64,000 nt of DNA from positions 534,955,102-535,019,101 of the forward strand of contig NC_064616.1 in assembly GCF_023898315.1 (NCBI RefSeq). The letters are read 5' to 3'. Numbering within the stretch: position 1 is the stretch's first letter; the number at the start of each line of letters is the position of its first letter. Position numbers and translations under genes: made by a program. Positions 23,101-33,690 of the stretch are shown piece after piece. Origin of the DNA: Schistocerca nitens (Eukaryota > Arthropoda > Insecta > Orthoptera > Acrididae). Below the pieces are notes generated by a model. The model did no database searches, was not told where the DNA came from, and saw only the letters and a program-made list of their open reading frames with translations.

Positions 23101-25243
23101 GACTCTGACCACAATCTATTGGTTATGAACTGTAGATTAAAACTGAAGAAACTGCAAAAAGGTGGGAATTTAAGGAGATGGGACCTGGATAAACTGACTA
23201 AACCAGAGGTTGTACAGAGTTTCAGGGAGAGCATAAGGGAACAATTGACAGGAATGAGGGAAAGAAATACAGTAGAAGAAGAATGGGTAGCTCTGAGGGG
23301 TGAAGTAGTGAAGGCAGCAGAGGATCAAGTAGGTAAGAAGACGAGGGCTAGTAGAAATCCTTGGGTGACAGAAGAAATATTGAATTTAATTGATGAAAGG
23401 AGAAAATATAAAAACTCAGTAAATGAAGCAGGCAAAAGGGAATACAAACGTCTCAAAAATGAGATCGACAGGAAGTGCAAAATGGCTAAGCAGGGATGGC
23501 TAGAGGACAAATGTAAGGATGTAGAGGCTTATCTCACTAGGGGTAAGATAGATACTGTGTATAGGAAAATTAAAGAGACCTTTGGAGAAAGGAGAACCAC
23601 TTGCATGAATATCAAGAGCTTTGATGGAAACCCAGTTCCAAGCAAAGAAGGGAAAGCAGAAAGGTGGAAGGAATATATAGAGGGTCTATACAAGGGCGAT
23701 GTACTTGATGACAATATTATGGAAATGGAAGAGGATGTAGATGAAGATGAAATGGGAGATATGATACTGCGTGAAGAGTTTGACAGAGCACTGGAAGACC
23801 TGAGTCGAAACAAGGCCCTCGGAGTAGACAACATTCCATTAGAACTACTGACAGCCTTGGGAGAGCCAGTCCTGACAAAACTCTACCATCTGGTGAGCAA
23901 GATGTATGAGACAGGCGAAATACCATCAGGCTTCAAGAAGAATATAATAATTCCAATCCCAAAGAAAGCAAGTGTTGACAGATGTGAAAATTACCAAACT
24001 GTCAGTTTAATAAGTCACAGCTGCAAAATACTAATGCGAATTCTTTACAGACGAATGGAAAAACTGGTAGAGGCCGACCTCAGCAAAGATCAGTTTGGAT
24101 TCTGTAGAAATGTTGGAACACATGAGGCAATACTGACCCTACGACTTATCTTAGAAAATAGACTAGGGAAAGGCAAACCTACATTTCTAGCATTTGTAGA
24201 CTTAGAGAAAGCTTTTGACAATGTTAACTGGAATACTCTCTTTCAAATTCTAAAGGTGGCAGGGGTAAAATACAGGGAGCGAAAGGCTATTTACAATTTG
24301 TACAGAAACCAGATGGCAGTTATAAGAGTCAAGGGGCATGAAAGGGAAGCAGTGGTTGGGAAGGGGGTGAGACAGGGTTTGTAACCTGTCCACGATGTTA
24401 TTCAATCTGTATATTGAGCAAGCAGCAAAGGAAACAAAAATTCGGAGTAAGTATTAAAGTCCATGGAGAAGAAATAATCGCTGATGACATTGTAATTCTG
24501 TCAGAGACAGCAAAGGACTTGGAAGAGCAGTTGAACGGAATGGACAGTGTCTTGAAATGAGGATATAAGATGAACATCAACAAAAGCAAAATGAGTATAA
24601 TGGAATGTAGTCGAATTAAGTCGTTTATTGCTGAGGGAATTAGATTAGGAAATGAGACTCTTAAAGTAGTAAAGGAGTTTTGCTATTTGACGAGCAAAGT
24701 AACTTATGATGGTCGAAGTAGAGAGGATATAAAATGTAGACTGGCGATGGCAAGGGAAGCGTTCCTGATGAAGAGAAATTTGTTAACGTCGAGTATAGAT
24801 TTAAGTGTCAGGAAGTCATTTCTGAAAGTATTTGTATGGAGTGTAGCCATGTATGGAAGTGAATTATGAACGATAAATAGTTTGGACAAGAAGAGAATAG
24901 AAGCTTTCGAAACATGGTGCTACAGAAGAATGCTGAAGATTAGATGGGTAGATCACATAACTAATGAGGAGGTATTGAATAGAACTGGGGAGAAGAGGAG
25001 TTTGTGGCACAACATGACAAGAAGAAGTGACCGGTTGGTAGGACATGTTCTGAGGCATCAAGGGATCACAAATTTAGCATTGGAGGGCAGCGTGGAGGGT
25101 AAAAATCGTAGAGGGAGACCAAGAGATGAATACACTAAGCAGATTCAGAAGGATATAGGTTGCAGTAAGTACTGGGACATGAAGAAGCTTGCACAGGATA
25201 GAGTAGCATGGAGAGCTGCAGCAAACCAGTCTCAGGACTGAAG
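23098..25243 (+). pseudogene. Linker, RT and C-terminal domain of RTE copy C
   Basis: An open block of 428 codons (23098-24384) covers the charged linker and the RT through NKALGVDNIPLELL, PSGFKKNIIIPIPKKAS, DQFGFCRNVGTHEAILTLRL and FVDLEKAFDNVNWNTLF, ending at VGKGVRQGL. The active-site ADD follows at about 24484 (ADDIVILSETAKDL) in another frame, with the usual residues before it missing. Further damage: a stop near 24557 and another at 24867 (GAATTATGAACG, where copy B has GAAACATGGACG). The C-terminal part (24882-25241) ends in a basic DNA-binding-like region before the stop. Five breaks in all, counting the endonuclease. Confidence 0.9.
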
Positions 25244-25267
25244 ACCACAACAACAACACAACTTTTT

Positions 25268-25589
25268 CATGTTAAACTAAATAGAACACCCTTGTATGGT
25301 ATGAGAGAAAATCGTGATGGTCCAGACTCTGAACCTGTACACTGTCTGTGTCAGAACATTGTAGTCTACATGGATCAAGTGCTTAGCAGACCTAGTATTG
25401 TAATTCTGCAAAGCTGAAGTCCTAACTCATTATTCACACCTGTCAGTCTGCAAATTCTGAGTGTGAAAGTACTACAAAAATAATATTTTGGAGAAATGGT
25501 TAACCTTGTAAATCAACCATAGACACCTCTTCTACAATAGTTATATATTGGGACCAATGTCCCTTGTAGTCTGGTCCCTTCAATCCCAC
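25268..25589. other. Short unassigned spacer
   Basis: Original flank of the RTE B+C insertion. No coding or repeat signal is seen. Confidence 0.4.
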
Positions 25590-26520
25590 AAACCATCCAA
25601 CTTATATACTGTTGATGCCCAGTGTCCTCCGACTTCATATTGTCACAGGAGAAGCTGTGTAGTGCAGTCACTGTGGTATAGTGTTTGTGATCCTAGACTG
25701 TTGCATAGGGGGGCTTGAATTCAAAACTCATCTGAACTGTAAAATTTAAATTTCGATATTCGGTTCGAGTACAGTCTAGATGTATCCACAAGTGCTAAGA
25801 ATCTTTGTACTGGAATGTTCTGTAACTGTATATATAGCGTATGTGGTCTGGCCGGAGGCAGTTCACTCCGCACTCTTTTATGTGCAAGTGCTGAATAAAC
25901 CTTCATTAAGTGAAGTTAGTGTTCATCATTCATCTAATTACACCTTCTTCTATGTGACATTATCCCGGTGGAGGCACTGGGTATTGGAACCTGTGATAAT
26001 GCACATTATCGACGACACAATGGCTCCTATCAGGCCACAACAGAGCCACTGTTTACGTGGCGAGAAACCTGAGTTCGAGCCATATTCAACAGGTCGCAAT
26101 CTATCAGAGACAGAAGAAGAAGAGGATGTTATGATGACAGCAACTGTGTACCACCACATGAGACATCCTTCCAGGTTCTCTGGTGACAATGGCCAAGATC
26201 CAAACAAGTGGCTGAAGGTATATGAGCATATAACCAAATTTAACAAATGGGATGACATCGTGTGTTTGGCTAACACATTTTTCTAATTAGAGGGCATTGC
26301 CAAGCAATGGCATGAGAACAATGAGGAGAAGTTCACAAGCTGGGAAGTATTCCAGGTGGAACTTTGCAAGTATTTCAGCAACACACAACGACAGAAGTGC
26401 AATGCTGAAAGTAAATTGAAGTGCAGGACACAGCATCCAGGAGGAACTACAGCATCCTACATTCAAGACATCTTGGAGCTGTGTAAAATAGTAGATTCTA
26501 GAATGAAGGAGGAAGATAAG

Positions 26521-26711
26521 GGCCGGCCGCAGTGGGCAAGCGGTTCTAGGCGCTTCAGCCTGGAACCGCGCGACTGCTCCAGTCACAGGTTCGAATCCTG
26601 TCCCAGGCATGGATGTGTGTGCTGTCTTTAGGTTAATTAGGTTTAAGTAGTTCTAAGTTCTAGGGGACTGATGACCTCACATGTTGAGTCTCATAGTGCT
26701 CAGAGCCATTT
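26521..26711 (+). mobile_element. tRNA-derived SINE, copy 2, inside Gypsy gag
   Basis: Starts GGCCGGCCGCAGTGGGCAAG, with B box GGTTCGAATCCTG and the 3' end GTGCTCAGAGCCATTT. The TSD is GAAGATAAG (26512-26520) and GATGATAAG (26712-26720), one mismatch. It is younger than the Gypsy fossil it interrupts. Confidence 0.95.
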
Positions 26712-28427
26712 GATGATAAGATTGCACATCTCATGAAGGATGTTGCCGAGGACATGTATCAAGCCCTAATCCTGGAGAGGGTTTTGACAGCAGACGACTT
26801 CGTAAAATGGTGACAGTATATCGAGACAATGCATCAAAAAATAATTACACGCAAGAGGTTTGAACGGCTTCCAAACGTGATATCGGTGTCTGTGATAGAG
26901 GAAGGAACTGATTTCACAAGTGTTCTTCGTCAGATAGTGAGAGGGGAGGTTCAGAAGGCAATTGGATCGCACGGCGGCAAAAAACTGAGACGCTTCAAGA
27001 AGTCATAAGGGAGGAAGTGGAACAGACTATCTATCTCTCGTCCGTCGTTTCCCTTTAAAACGGTGAAAAAGTCGAGATCCATACGGAGTTACGTTCCTAC
27101 AATGCCACATGAGGAATCTTTTTGGGCACCAAGGAAGACTGACGTCTGGAGGACCCAGGATAACCAACCAATATTTTTCCACTGCAGACGACCGGGACAT
27201 CTGGTGCGCTATTGTCGAGAAAGGCGGCGGATATTTGATGACGCCCGCGCCAGAAGTCAACAGACCAATCTTAGCCGACGCCAACTCCCGGAAGGCAAAG
27301 ATGAACAAGAAGGTGTGGGTGCAGGACAACGTAGGTCACCATCGCCGCAAGCTAGCCGCTGGAGTGGACGCTCCCCAACACGCCGGTCTAGGTCGCCATC
27401 GCCGTTTAGAAGCTCCAGCCAATCACCTAGCCGCCGCAATCTGGAAAACTAAAGGGTACGACCTTCCCTGGAGGTGAGTCTACCGAAGAGAAAAATCCTC
27501 CGCCGTCGCTCACTACAAAAATGATAGGAAACTACGTCGAAATCCTCATGGATGTCCGACCAGCCCAAGCTCTTGTGGACTCTGGAGCATCATATTCAGT
27601 CGTTTCGGGTAAGTACCGTCGCCAGCTGCAGAAAAGCGTATTTCTCGACAGCAAAACATTTCTGCTGAAGGTGACTAATGGGAAATATGTAAAACCTACA
27701 GGAGGATGTGTCATTCGTGTGGATATAAGTGGCCATACACAGCGCTTAGAATTCATCACCTTACAAAAGTGTAGTCATGACGTCATTCTCGGATGGGACT
27801 TTTTGAAAGTTTCTCAGGCAATTGTAGATTGCTGTGGCTCGAAGACTATGCTAGACGAGATGAGATACGGTGGACAGGAAGATGCACATCCGAGTGTGTG
27901 GAGACTATGTGTGCTGGATGAAGTGATCATTCCTGTAGTCAGCGCTAGAAAGGTAACTGTCATGTGTCATGCCATGCATCAATCCACGGATCTTGTAGTA
28001 GAATCTAAGAGAAGCATACCACTGAAGAATAACTTGGTCATCCTAGTCTCTGTCGTCTCGTTTAAGAACGGATTCGGTGAATTGTGGATAGTTAACTGTC
28101 GCTGAGAACCGCAGATCCTTCCAAGACGCATGTGTGTAGCAAATGCTGAGCTGTTAACTGCCAAACAGCTGAGCATCATAGAAACCTCCCATGCCGAGTC
28201 TGTGGGCAAAATTGGCGCTATCACTATGAGACAAGATAAGCTCGACTATCACCAGATCTCACTAAGGAACAACAGAGGAAGCTACTTGCCATTCTTCAAG
28301 AGTTCTCTGAATGCTTGAAACCACAGGTGAAGGGCAAATTAGACAAATCGACAGTGAAGCACCGGAATAGCACTGGAGACCCATCAACCAATAAGCCAGA
28401 TAACATACCGTCGAATAATTCGCGACA

Positions 28428-28520
28428 AGGTAGAGAAAATTAAGGTTAGAAGGGAAGTAGGCTAAAAGGCTATTTCCTAGAAGAGGTGAAGAATGACATC
28501 ATTCAGCCTTCACAGCGCCC
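28428..28520 (+). repeat. 93-bp repeated block, first copy
   Basis: Nearly identical to 29088-29180, exactly 660 bp downstream, with two differences. Both lie inside Gypsy fossil 2. A 42-bp part of the same block recurs on the minus strand at 32199-32240, inside or next to Gypsy fossil 3. The low divergence contrasts with the decay of the host element. Confidence 0.9.
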
Positions 28521-29087
28521 ATGGTCGTCACCAGTGGTTCTCGTCAGAAAGAAGGATGGCAGTTGGCGCTTTTGTGTTGACTACAGGAAACTTAATAAGG
28601 TAACTAAAAAGGGCGTTTACCCCCTTCCATGAACTGACGATACACTAGATTGTCTGAAGGGGGCTAAGTTCTTCTCAGCCATTGACATGCACTCGTGATA
28701 CTGGCAAATCGAGATAGATGAAGCCGGTCGTGAGAAAACTACAGAAAGAGAATGTCTTGCTGTGATCTGGGCCATGTGCAGATTTCGACAGTATCTCTAT
28801 GGAAGGCTATTCACAGTTGTTACAGACCATCATTCACGTTGTTGGTTTACAGGTCTTAAGGCTCATAGTGTACAAAAGTGGAAGAAAACACAAAGATGCC
28901 GACTGTCTCTCAAGAAATCCTGTGCAAGACCATCAGGACTTTGATGAAGATAGTGACTGTCTCGCTGCACTCCAGGATCTCTCTGCTGAGCTGAAGAAGG
29001 ACGCCAAGATAATACAAATTATGCTTGACTTAAATCGGTCAGAGGATGTGAAAGAAAAGCAAGAAAAACTTTGATCTGTTTGGAAAG

Positions 29088-29180
29088 AGGTAGAGAAAAT
29101 TAAGGTTAGAAGGGAAGTAGGCTAAAAGGCTATTTCCTAGAAGAGGTGAAGAATGACATCATTCAGCCTGCACAACGCCC
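29088..29180 (+). repeat. 93-bp repeated block, second copy
   Basis: Partner of 28428-28520. It begins AGGTAGAGAAAATTAAGG and ends near CACAACGCCCA. Confidence 0.9.
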
Positions 29181-30239
29181 AGTGATTCCTAAACACATGT
29201 GCTTCGATGTTCTACAGAAATTCCGTGACACACCTGAGGCCGGACATTTAGGATTTATGAAGACATAAGATAAGATGCGCAAGAGAGTTTTCTGGCCAGG
29301 TTTATTTAGGAGTGTCCGTCACCATGTGTCGCACTGTCGAGAGTGCCAGAGGGGAAAGGCCTGACCGACTCATACCAATTCCACCAGCGAGTTGGGATTG
29401 ACTTTCCCGGACGATTTCCAACATTTGCTAGTGGCAATAGATGGATTATTGTTTGCACTGATTAACTGACACGCTATGCCATTACAAAAGCCGTGAAAAC
29501 AGCCGGAGCGTCCGAGATAGCCAAATTCATCATGGAAGACATTGTATTAAAACACGGTGCCCCAAGGTCGTTTATTACGGGTCGAGGGAAAGTTTTTCAA
29601 TCGAATCTTGTGACAGAGATAAACCCTTGGTGCAGAATTACTCATCACATGACGACTGCCTACCATTCGCAAACTAACAGGCTTAATAAGACCTTGGCCG
29701 ACATGCTATCAATGTTCGTCGATGTTGAGCAGAGCAACTGGGATGAGGTGCTATCTTTCGGGACGTTTGCCTACAACACTGCCAAACAAGACGCAACATG
29801 ATTTACGCCATTTTTCCTGGTGCATGAGCGTGAGGCGACTACGACGATGGACACTGTGTGTCCATTACATCCTGATGACGTGGAAGACGGCTACATCGGC
29901 CAGGTGTTAACCAGAGCGGAGGAAGCTCGACAATTAGCTCGACTCTGCACGCTGCAGGCTCAAGAAAACGATTGCCGAAGGTATGACGCGAGCCACCGCC
30001 CTGTTGTCTACCAGCCTGGTGACCTCATCTGGATCTTCACTCCTGTCCGGAAAGTTGGTCTCTCTGAGAAGCTCCTCAGGCTCTACTTTGGACCTTATGA
30101 GGTTGTAAGACAGTTGTCTGACGTTACTTATGAAGTTGAAGATTTCAACCCCGACACAAGACGACGAATGTTCAGTTATACGGTCCACGTCCTTCGAATG
30201 AAGCCCTATAAAGATCCATTAGGTGAATGCCATAACAAT

Positions 30240-31203
30240 TACGCTGCTACGCAATTGTATGCGGATCGTTTCCCAAACAGACGACATCCAAACGAAAACA
30301 TTATTCGAAATTGCACTCAACTAGCTCGAAATGGATACATGCACCATCCACCTCGTCATCTCGAATACAATGAAAATGCTCATACTCTTACCGTTCTCGC
30401 CTGAGTTCTGGATCCCGAAATTAGTATTTGTGCGATTCAGAGACAAACTCGAATACCAAAATCAACTGTTTTGAGGATTCTGAAGGCACATAATTATCGT
30501 GCTTATCATATCACACTGACTCAGGCATTAACGCTGAAAGATATGCAAATACGTGTGCATTTCTGTCAATGGGCCTTGGAAATGATAAGAGGTGACAATG
30601 ATTTTTTTTAGATACGTTATGATCACCGATTAAGCCACATTCAAAAACCATGGCGAATTAAATCGTCATGATTGTCATCCACACTGGCACAGACTTATTG
30701 ACAATCAACATAAATGGTCGTTAGTGGTCTGGTGAGGAATTTTAAACGGTTACTTGATAGGACCGTATTTTTTTCACCAAAATGTTACTGGGGAATCTTA
30801 TTTACAGCTTCTCCGTGATGATTTGTTGGAGCTAATGGAAGACGTTGAATTAGAAACTAGGCAATGAATGTGGTTCCAACAGGATGGAGCAGCTCCCTAT
30901 TATGCTAAAAATGTGCAGAACGTTTTAAATATACGGTACCCTGGTCGGTGGATAGGATGTGGCAGACCAATTCAGTGGGGTCCAGACCTAACATCTCCTG
31001 ATCTTTTCTTGTGGGGTTATTTAAAAAATATTGTTTATGAAAGACAGCCCACAACCTGCAGCGATATGGAGCAATGCATTCGAAGAGCGTGTGCAGCCAT
31101 ACCACGGGATGTGCTGCTCAAAACTGTGGACAACTTTCGCAGACGATTTACTTTATGCATTGAAGCAAATGGGGATAACTTTGAACAATTTCTTTGCGAC
31201 TAA
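30240..31203 (+). pseudogene. Mariner-type transposase pseudogene
   Basis: The N-terminal helix-turn-helix region reads YADRFPNRRHPNENIIRNC, with IPKSTVLRILKAHNYRAYH near 30450. The catalytic part is broken in several frames from 30590 to 30860. A 111-codon open block (30868-31203) then carries MWFQQDGAAPYYAKNVQ (second D) and PGRWIGCGRPIQWG with TSPDLFLWGYLKNIVYERQP (third acidic position) and ends EQFLCD. This FLWGYLK type of transposase is a known mariner-related group in insects. Several stops and frameshifts mean no full protein. The first ORF is in frame with upstream Gypsy sequence by chance of the junction. Confidence 0.8.
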
Positions 31204-31231
31204 TTTCAATAATTAAACACCCTAAATTGAG

Positions 31232-31332
31232 AGGGGCAAGGGGACTCACGCTAATGAGGCACCCCAACATGTGAGAGGCAAGGGGACTCACACTAATGAA
31301 GCACCCCAACATGTGAGAGGCAAGAAGCACCC
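31232..31332 (+). repeat. Tandem repeat, about 2.3 units of 42-44 bp
   Basis: Units contain GAGAGGCAAGGGGACTCAC and GCACCCCAACATGT. It lies in the 3' non-coding part of the mariner-type remnant. Confidence 0.85.
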
Positions 31333-31632
31333 CATGGAACATCATTTTACTACGATACTGGGCAACGCTAAAAGTAGGATACAGTACATTTTGTACAAAA
31401 ATAGCGTAACTTGGCGTAACGAAAGAATTGGTGCACATTTGTTATCGATTTGATGCGTCTTTCTCGGATAATTCTAAATAAATCAGAGTTCTTCCCCAAT
31501 TTTACTTTTTTCAAAATTTCAGGGCCATCTGTCAATGGTTTAAAAAATGTTTCAGACATAACTTGATTACTTTTTTATCTAGAATCCAAATCTGCAATAA
31601 AAAATGGGTGTTTCCATTTAAGATTTAAAAGT

Positions 31633-31665
31633 TAGCCCCCGTCCCACCCAAGGGGGCGGGGGCTA
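31633..31665. other. GC-rich hairpin
   Basis: TAGCCCCCG and CGGGGGCTA form a perfect 9-bp stem, with a C/G-rich loop that could pair further. It lies near the 3' end of the mariner-type remnant in AT-rich DNA. No T-run follows and this is eukaryotic DNA, so it is not called a terminator. Confidence 0.6.
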
Positions 31666-31791
31666 GAGGTCACTTGTATTATCATTTGATGTCCCCCCTT
31701 TGAGCTTACGAACTTGTCTTACCCACTATTTTTACCCGATGTATAGTTTCCGGGATAATCTCATCTGAAACTTCAGATGGACCACCCTCTA

Positions 31792-33010
31792 TATTAACTT
31801 TCTATCATCTAACGCCAGACGAATGCTCCTATCTCTTTTCTGAACCACAAACAAGACATTGATGTGCATACTATTTGCTAGTTCAGTAGCCCCTTTTGAC
31901 AACATTTCATTTATTCCCTGTACCACTTCTCCTTGCAAAAAAGGCACAACATATACCTTAGCCACAAACCTTTCCTGTGGTTTTATTTTTAAGTGAAGAA
32001 TCAGAAAACTTGTCACTATTCCTTAGTGAGAGTTCCTTCAGTGTTTCCTTCTGAGCATCTGATAACTTTTGCAGAGCATGAACTTTCTCCCTTATCTTTT
32101 TTCGAATCTGTTGCTGTTCTGTAACCACCTGATTCTCTTTGCTACTGTCTCTCAGAATTCTCTGTACCAAAAGTAAGCTATCTCAGGGCCCCCCTCCATC
32201 TTCTAGGAAATAGCCTTTTAGCTTACTTCCCTTCTAACCTTGTTGCTCCGTAAACAGTAGCACTACTGCATTGACACATATCTTCAAATAACCCAATTCA
32301 GTATTTACCACAGAACTAAATTAATTCAAAAAGTCGACCCCAGTTATCAGACTGGCACTGGGTTTAAGAATAATTAAAATGTGTGCTATATCAAGACACC
32401 TTTGAATTGCACTGGCAGGGTAACGTCATGCTGTATTGACTTGGACACCTTCCCTGTAGGTCCATATTTGAGACCAGAAACACTGCCATGTTCGTTTTGT
32501 TTGGCAACACTGAAAAATATTCTTGCAATAATGCGGAAATTTTTGAACCACTGTCCTTTAATAAATCACTCTCCAAACCTCCTATTACTATTTTTACAAT
32601 AGCGTTTACCTCAGGTGGCAAGGGTATTGGTTCTTACTCATATAACAAATCCTTACATATGGCTCTTCTATCAAATTCTGGTGTCAGTACCAAATTCTCT
32701 TCCTTTACTCTTCCTACAGAATGACATTTAAATTCTTGAAGCATTCTTTCATGAAGCAAAAGGTTACAAATGTCCTTGGCTTCTTCCCACTTGGCTTGGA
32801 GCCAAACAGCTTTGCAGAATCGTTATCCGGCCTTATGGGCAGTTTGTACTTGAAATTTCCACCGAATACGAATTTATAAATAACGTCAGTTTCCTTCGAA
32901 GGCACTCCTGCGCTTCTTAATTCCATTGCTTGTTCAAGTCCTCTCATCTGCATTTCGGAAGTATTTGAAATATCATTATCTTCAATAGGCTGTTCTGCCA
33001 TCCAGTCCCC
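31792..33010 (-). mobile_element. Ty3/Gypsy LTR retrotransposon fossil 3 (gag/protease to start of RT)
   Basis: Minus-strand Gypsy fragment. Parts: a possible gag or polyprotein stretch (about 32714-33001), a protease-like stretch near 32600 (VKIVIGGLESDLLKDSGSK) and the approach to the RT near 31800-31990 (GINEMLSKGATELANSM, DRSIRLALDDRKL). It stops at 31791 exactly where the mariner inverted repeat ends, so it is cut there. It is broken in several places and belongs to a different family from fossil 2. The gag side may extend to about 33320. Confidence 0.6.
32199..32240 (-). repeat. Third copy of the repeated block, partial
   Basis: The reverse complement reads AGGTTAGAAGGGAAGTAAGC and continues as in 28443-28484, with two mismatches. 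Confidence 0.85.
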
Positions 33011-33690
33011 ATAGTTGACTGTTCAGTGATACGTTACCCCTTATTGTTGCTATTACAATTGGTTCATGTTCTTCAAACAGTCGTGGGATCCTGTTATTGT
33101 ATGCCACGTTTACTCCATCAACAATATATTGTCACTGGAACTCCTGCTTCCCTGGTGACGCTTCTCATCCTGCACTTTCAGCAAGTCTATCACTTCGCTG
33201 CCAAGATCGCTAGAACACTCCATCTGACGCTGAGCCATTCTAATCATGGAACCTACAACCCCCAACCAACCGTACCCTGCACCAGCATTGCCAACCGTAC
33301 GATCTGGATCATATATGTATGGTAATTTAAGATGGTGTATGAGAATAGATCAGTCCTTCAGATAGCAAGTCTGTTCTATAATCTTTTGAAAAACGTACTA
33401 TTGTGAAGATTTCGTCTTTTCATTGTTTTAATTTTTGTGGTTTATTTCAGTTTTGATAATTATTTCATAAATACAATTGTGAGCAGCCTACATGCCAGTC
33501 TGTCAAGCAGTTGGATTCCCCAATTTCATTACACTGCAGCTGTGTAAGTCAACTTAGGTAGTTCCCCCAGATGAATCACCCTGGGGAATTCACCATATTA
33601 ACTGCTTTGCATCCTGCATGCTCATACAAAAGTGAAAAACATTACAATCAATTTGTTGGCTCAGGTGAGGACAGTGGGCGATTTATAAGG
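33011..33690. other. Unassigned stretch between Gypsy fossil 3 and the hAT remnant
   Basis: A moderately GC-rich part to about 33320 may still belong to the Gypsy fossil. The rest is AT-rich with no motif. Confidence 0.4.

Larger units (their letters stand above)
21970..25259 (+). mobile_element. RTE (BovB-like) LINE copy C, full length (about 3.3 kb)
   Basis: A full-length element directly after the CAA tail of copy B. It has a 5' leader (21970-22290), one long ORF with endonuclease and RT, and a short 3' end with a CAA tail (to 25259). The leader includes the conserved GAGGGGCAGCAGCCTTTTCA block also seen in copy A. RTE/BovB kinship rests on the APE endonuclease form (GVWNVRSLN, GISEVRWQEEQDF, MGDWNSRVG), the SDHNLLVMNCRLKLKK link and the RT C-terminus. 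It is close to copy D, mostly differing at scattered bases, and is much less decayed than copy A. Confidence 0.92.
25590..30232 (+). mobile_element. Ty3/Gypsy LTR retrotransposon fossil 2
   Basis: An internally rearranged Gypsy element. Parts in order: a probable 5' LTR end (roughly 25590-25960) with a TATA-like TATATATAG (25812) and AATAAA (25894); gag (about 26020-27450) with a CCHC-like knuckle and an Arg/Ser-rich tail; retropepsin (about 27520-27900, LVDSGASYSVV and HDVILGWDFLK); RT (from about 28500, [18 protein letters not shown]); RNase H; and integrase (about 29200-30220, HHCC-like zinc finger, then HGAPRSFITGRGKVFQ and a GDLIW C-terminal part). A SINE lies in gag, and the 3' end is replaced by a mariner-type element at 30233. 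No 3' LTR is seen. It is broken, with at least half a dozen breaks. Confidence 0.85.
30233..31791 (+). mobile_element. Mariner-type (Tc1/mariner superfamily) transposon remnant
   Basis: A transposase pseudogene (about 30233-31203) is followed by a 3' non-coding part ending in GATGGACCACCCTCTATA at about 31791, a typical inverted-repeat end for this group (reverse complement TATAGAGGGTGGTCC). The left inverted repeat is not found; the left part appears lost at the junction with Gypsy fossil 2. On the right, Gypsy fossil 3 begins at once. It is decayed. Confidence 0.75.

Noticed and set aside
25655-25740. tRNA-like sequence in the presumed Gypsy LTR region
   Set aside because: It shows weak A- and B-box similarity (TGGTATAGTG, GGCTTGAATTC) but no SINE body or TSD, so it was not called.
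31148-31438. Minus-strand open frame with repeated LASHMLGCFISVSP-type units
   Set aside because: The repeats come from the DNA tandem repeat at 31232-31332; there is no support for translation.
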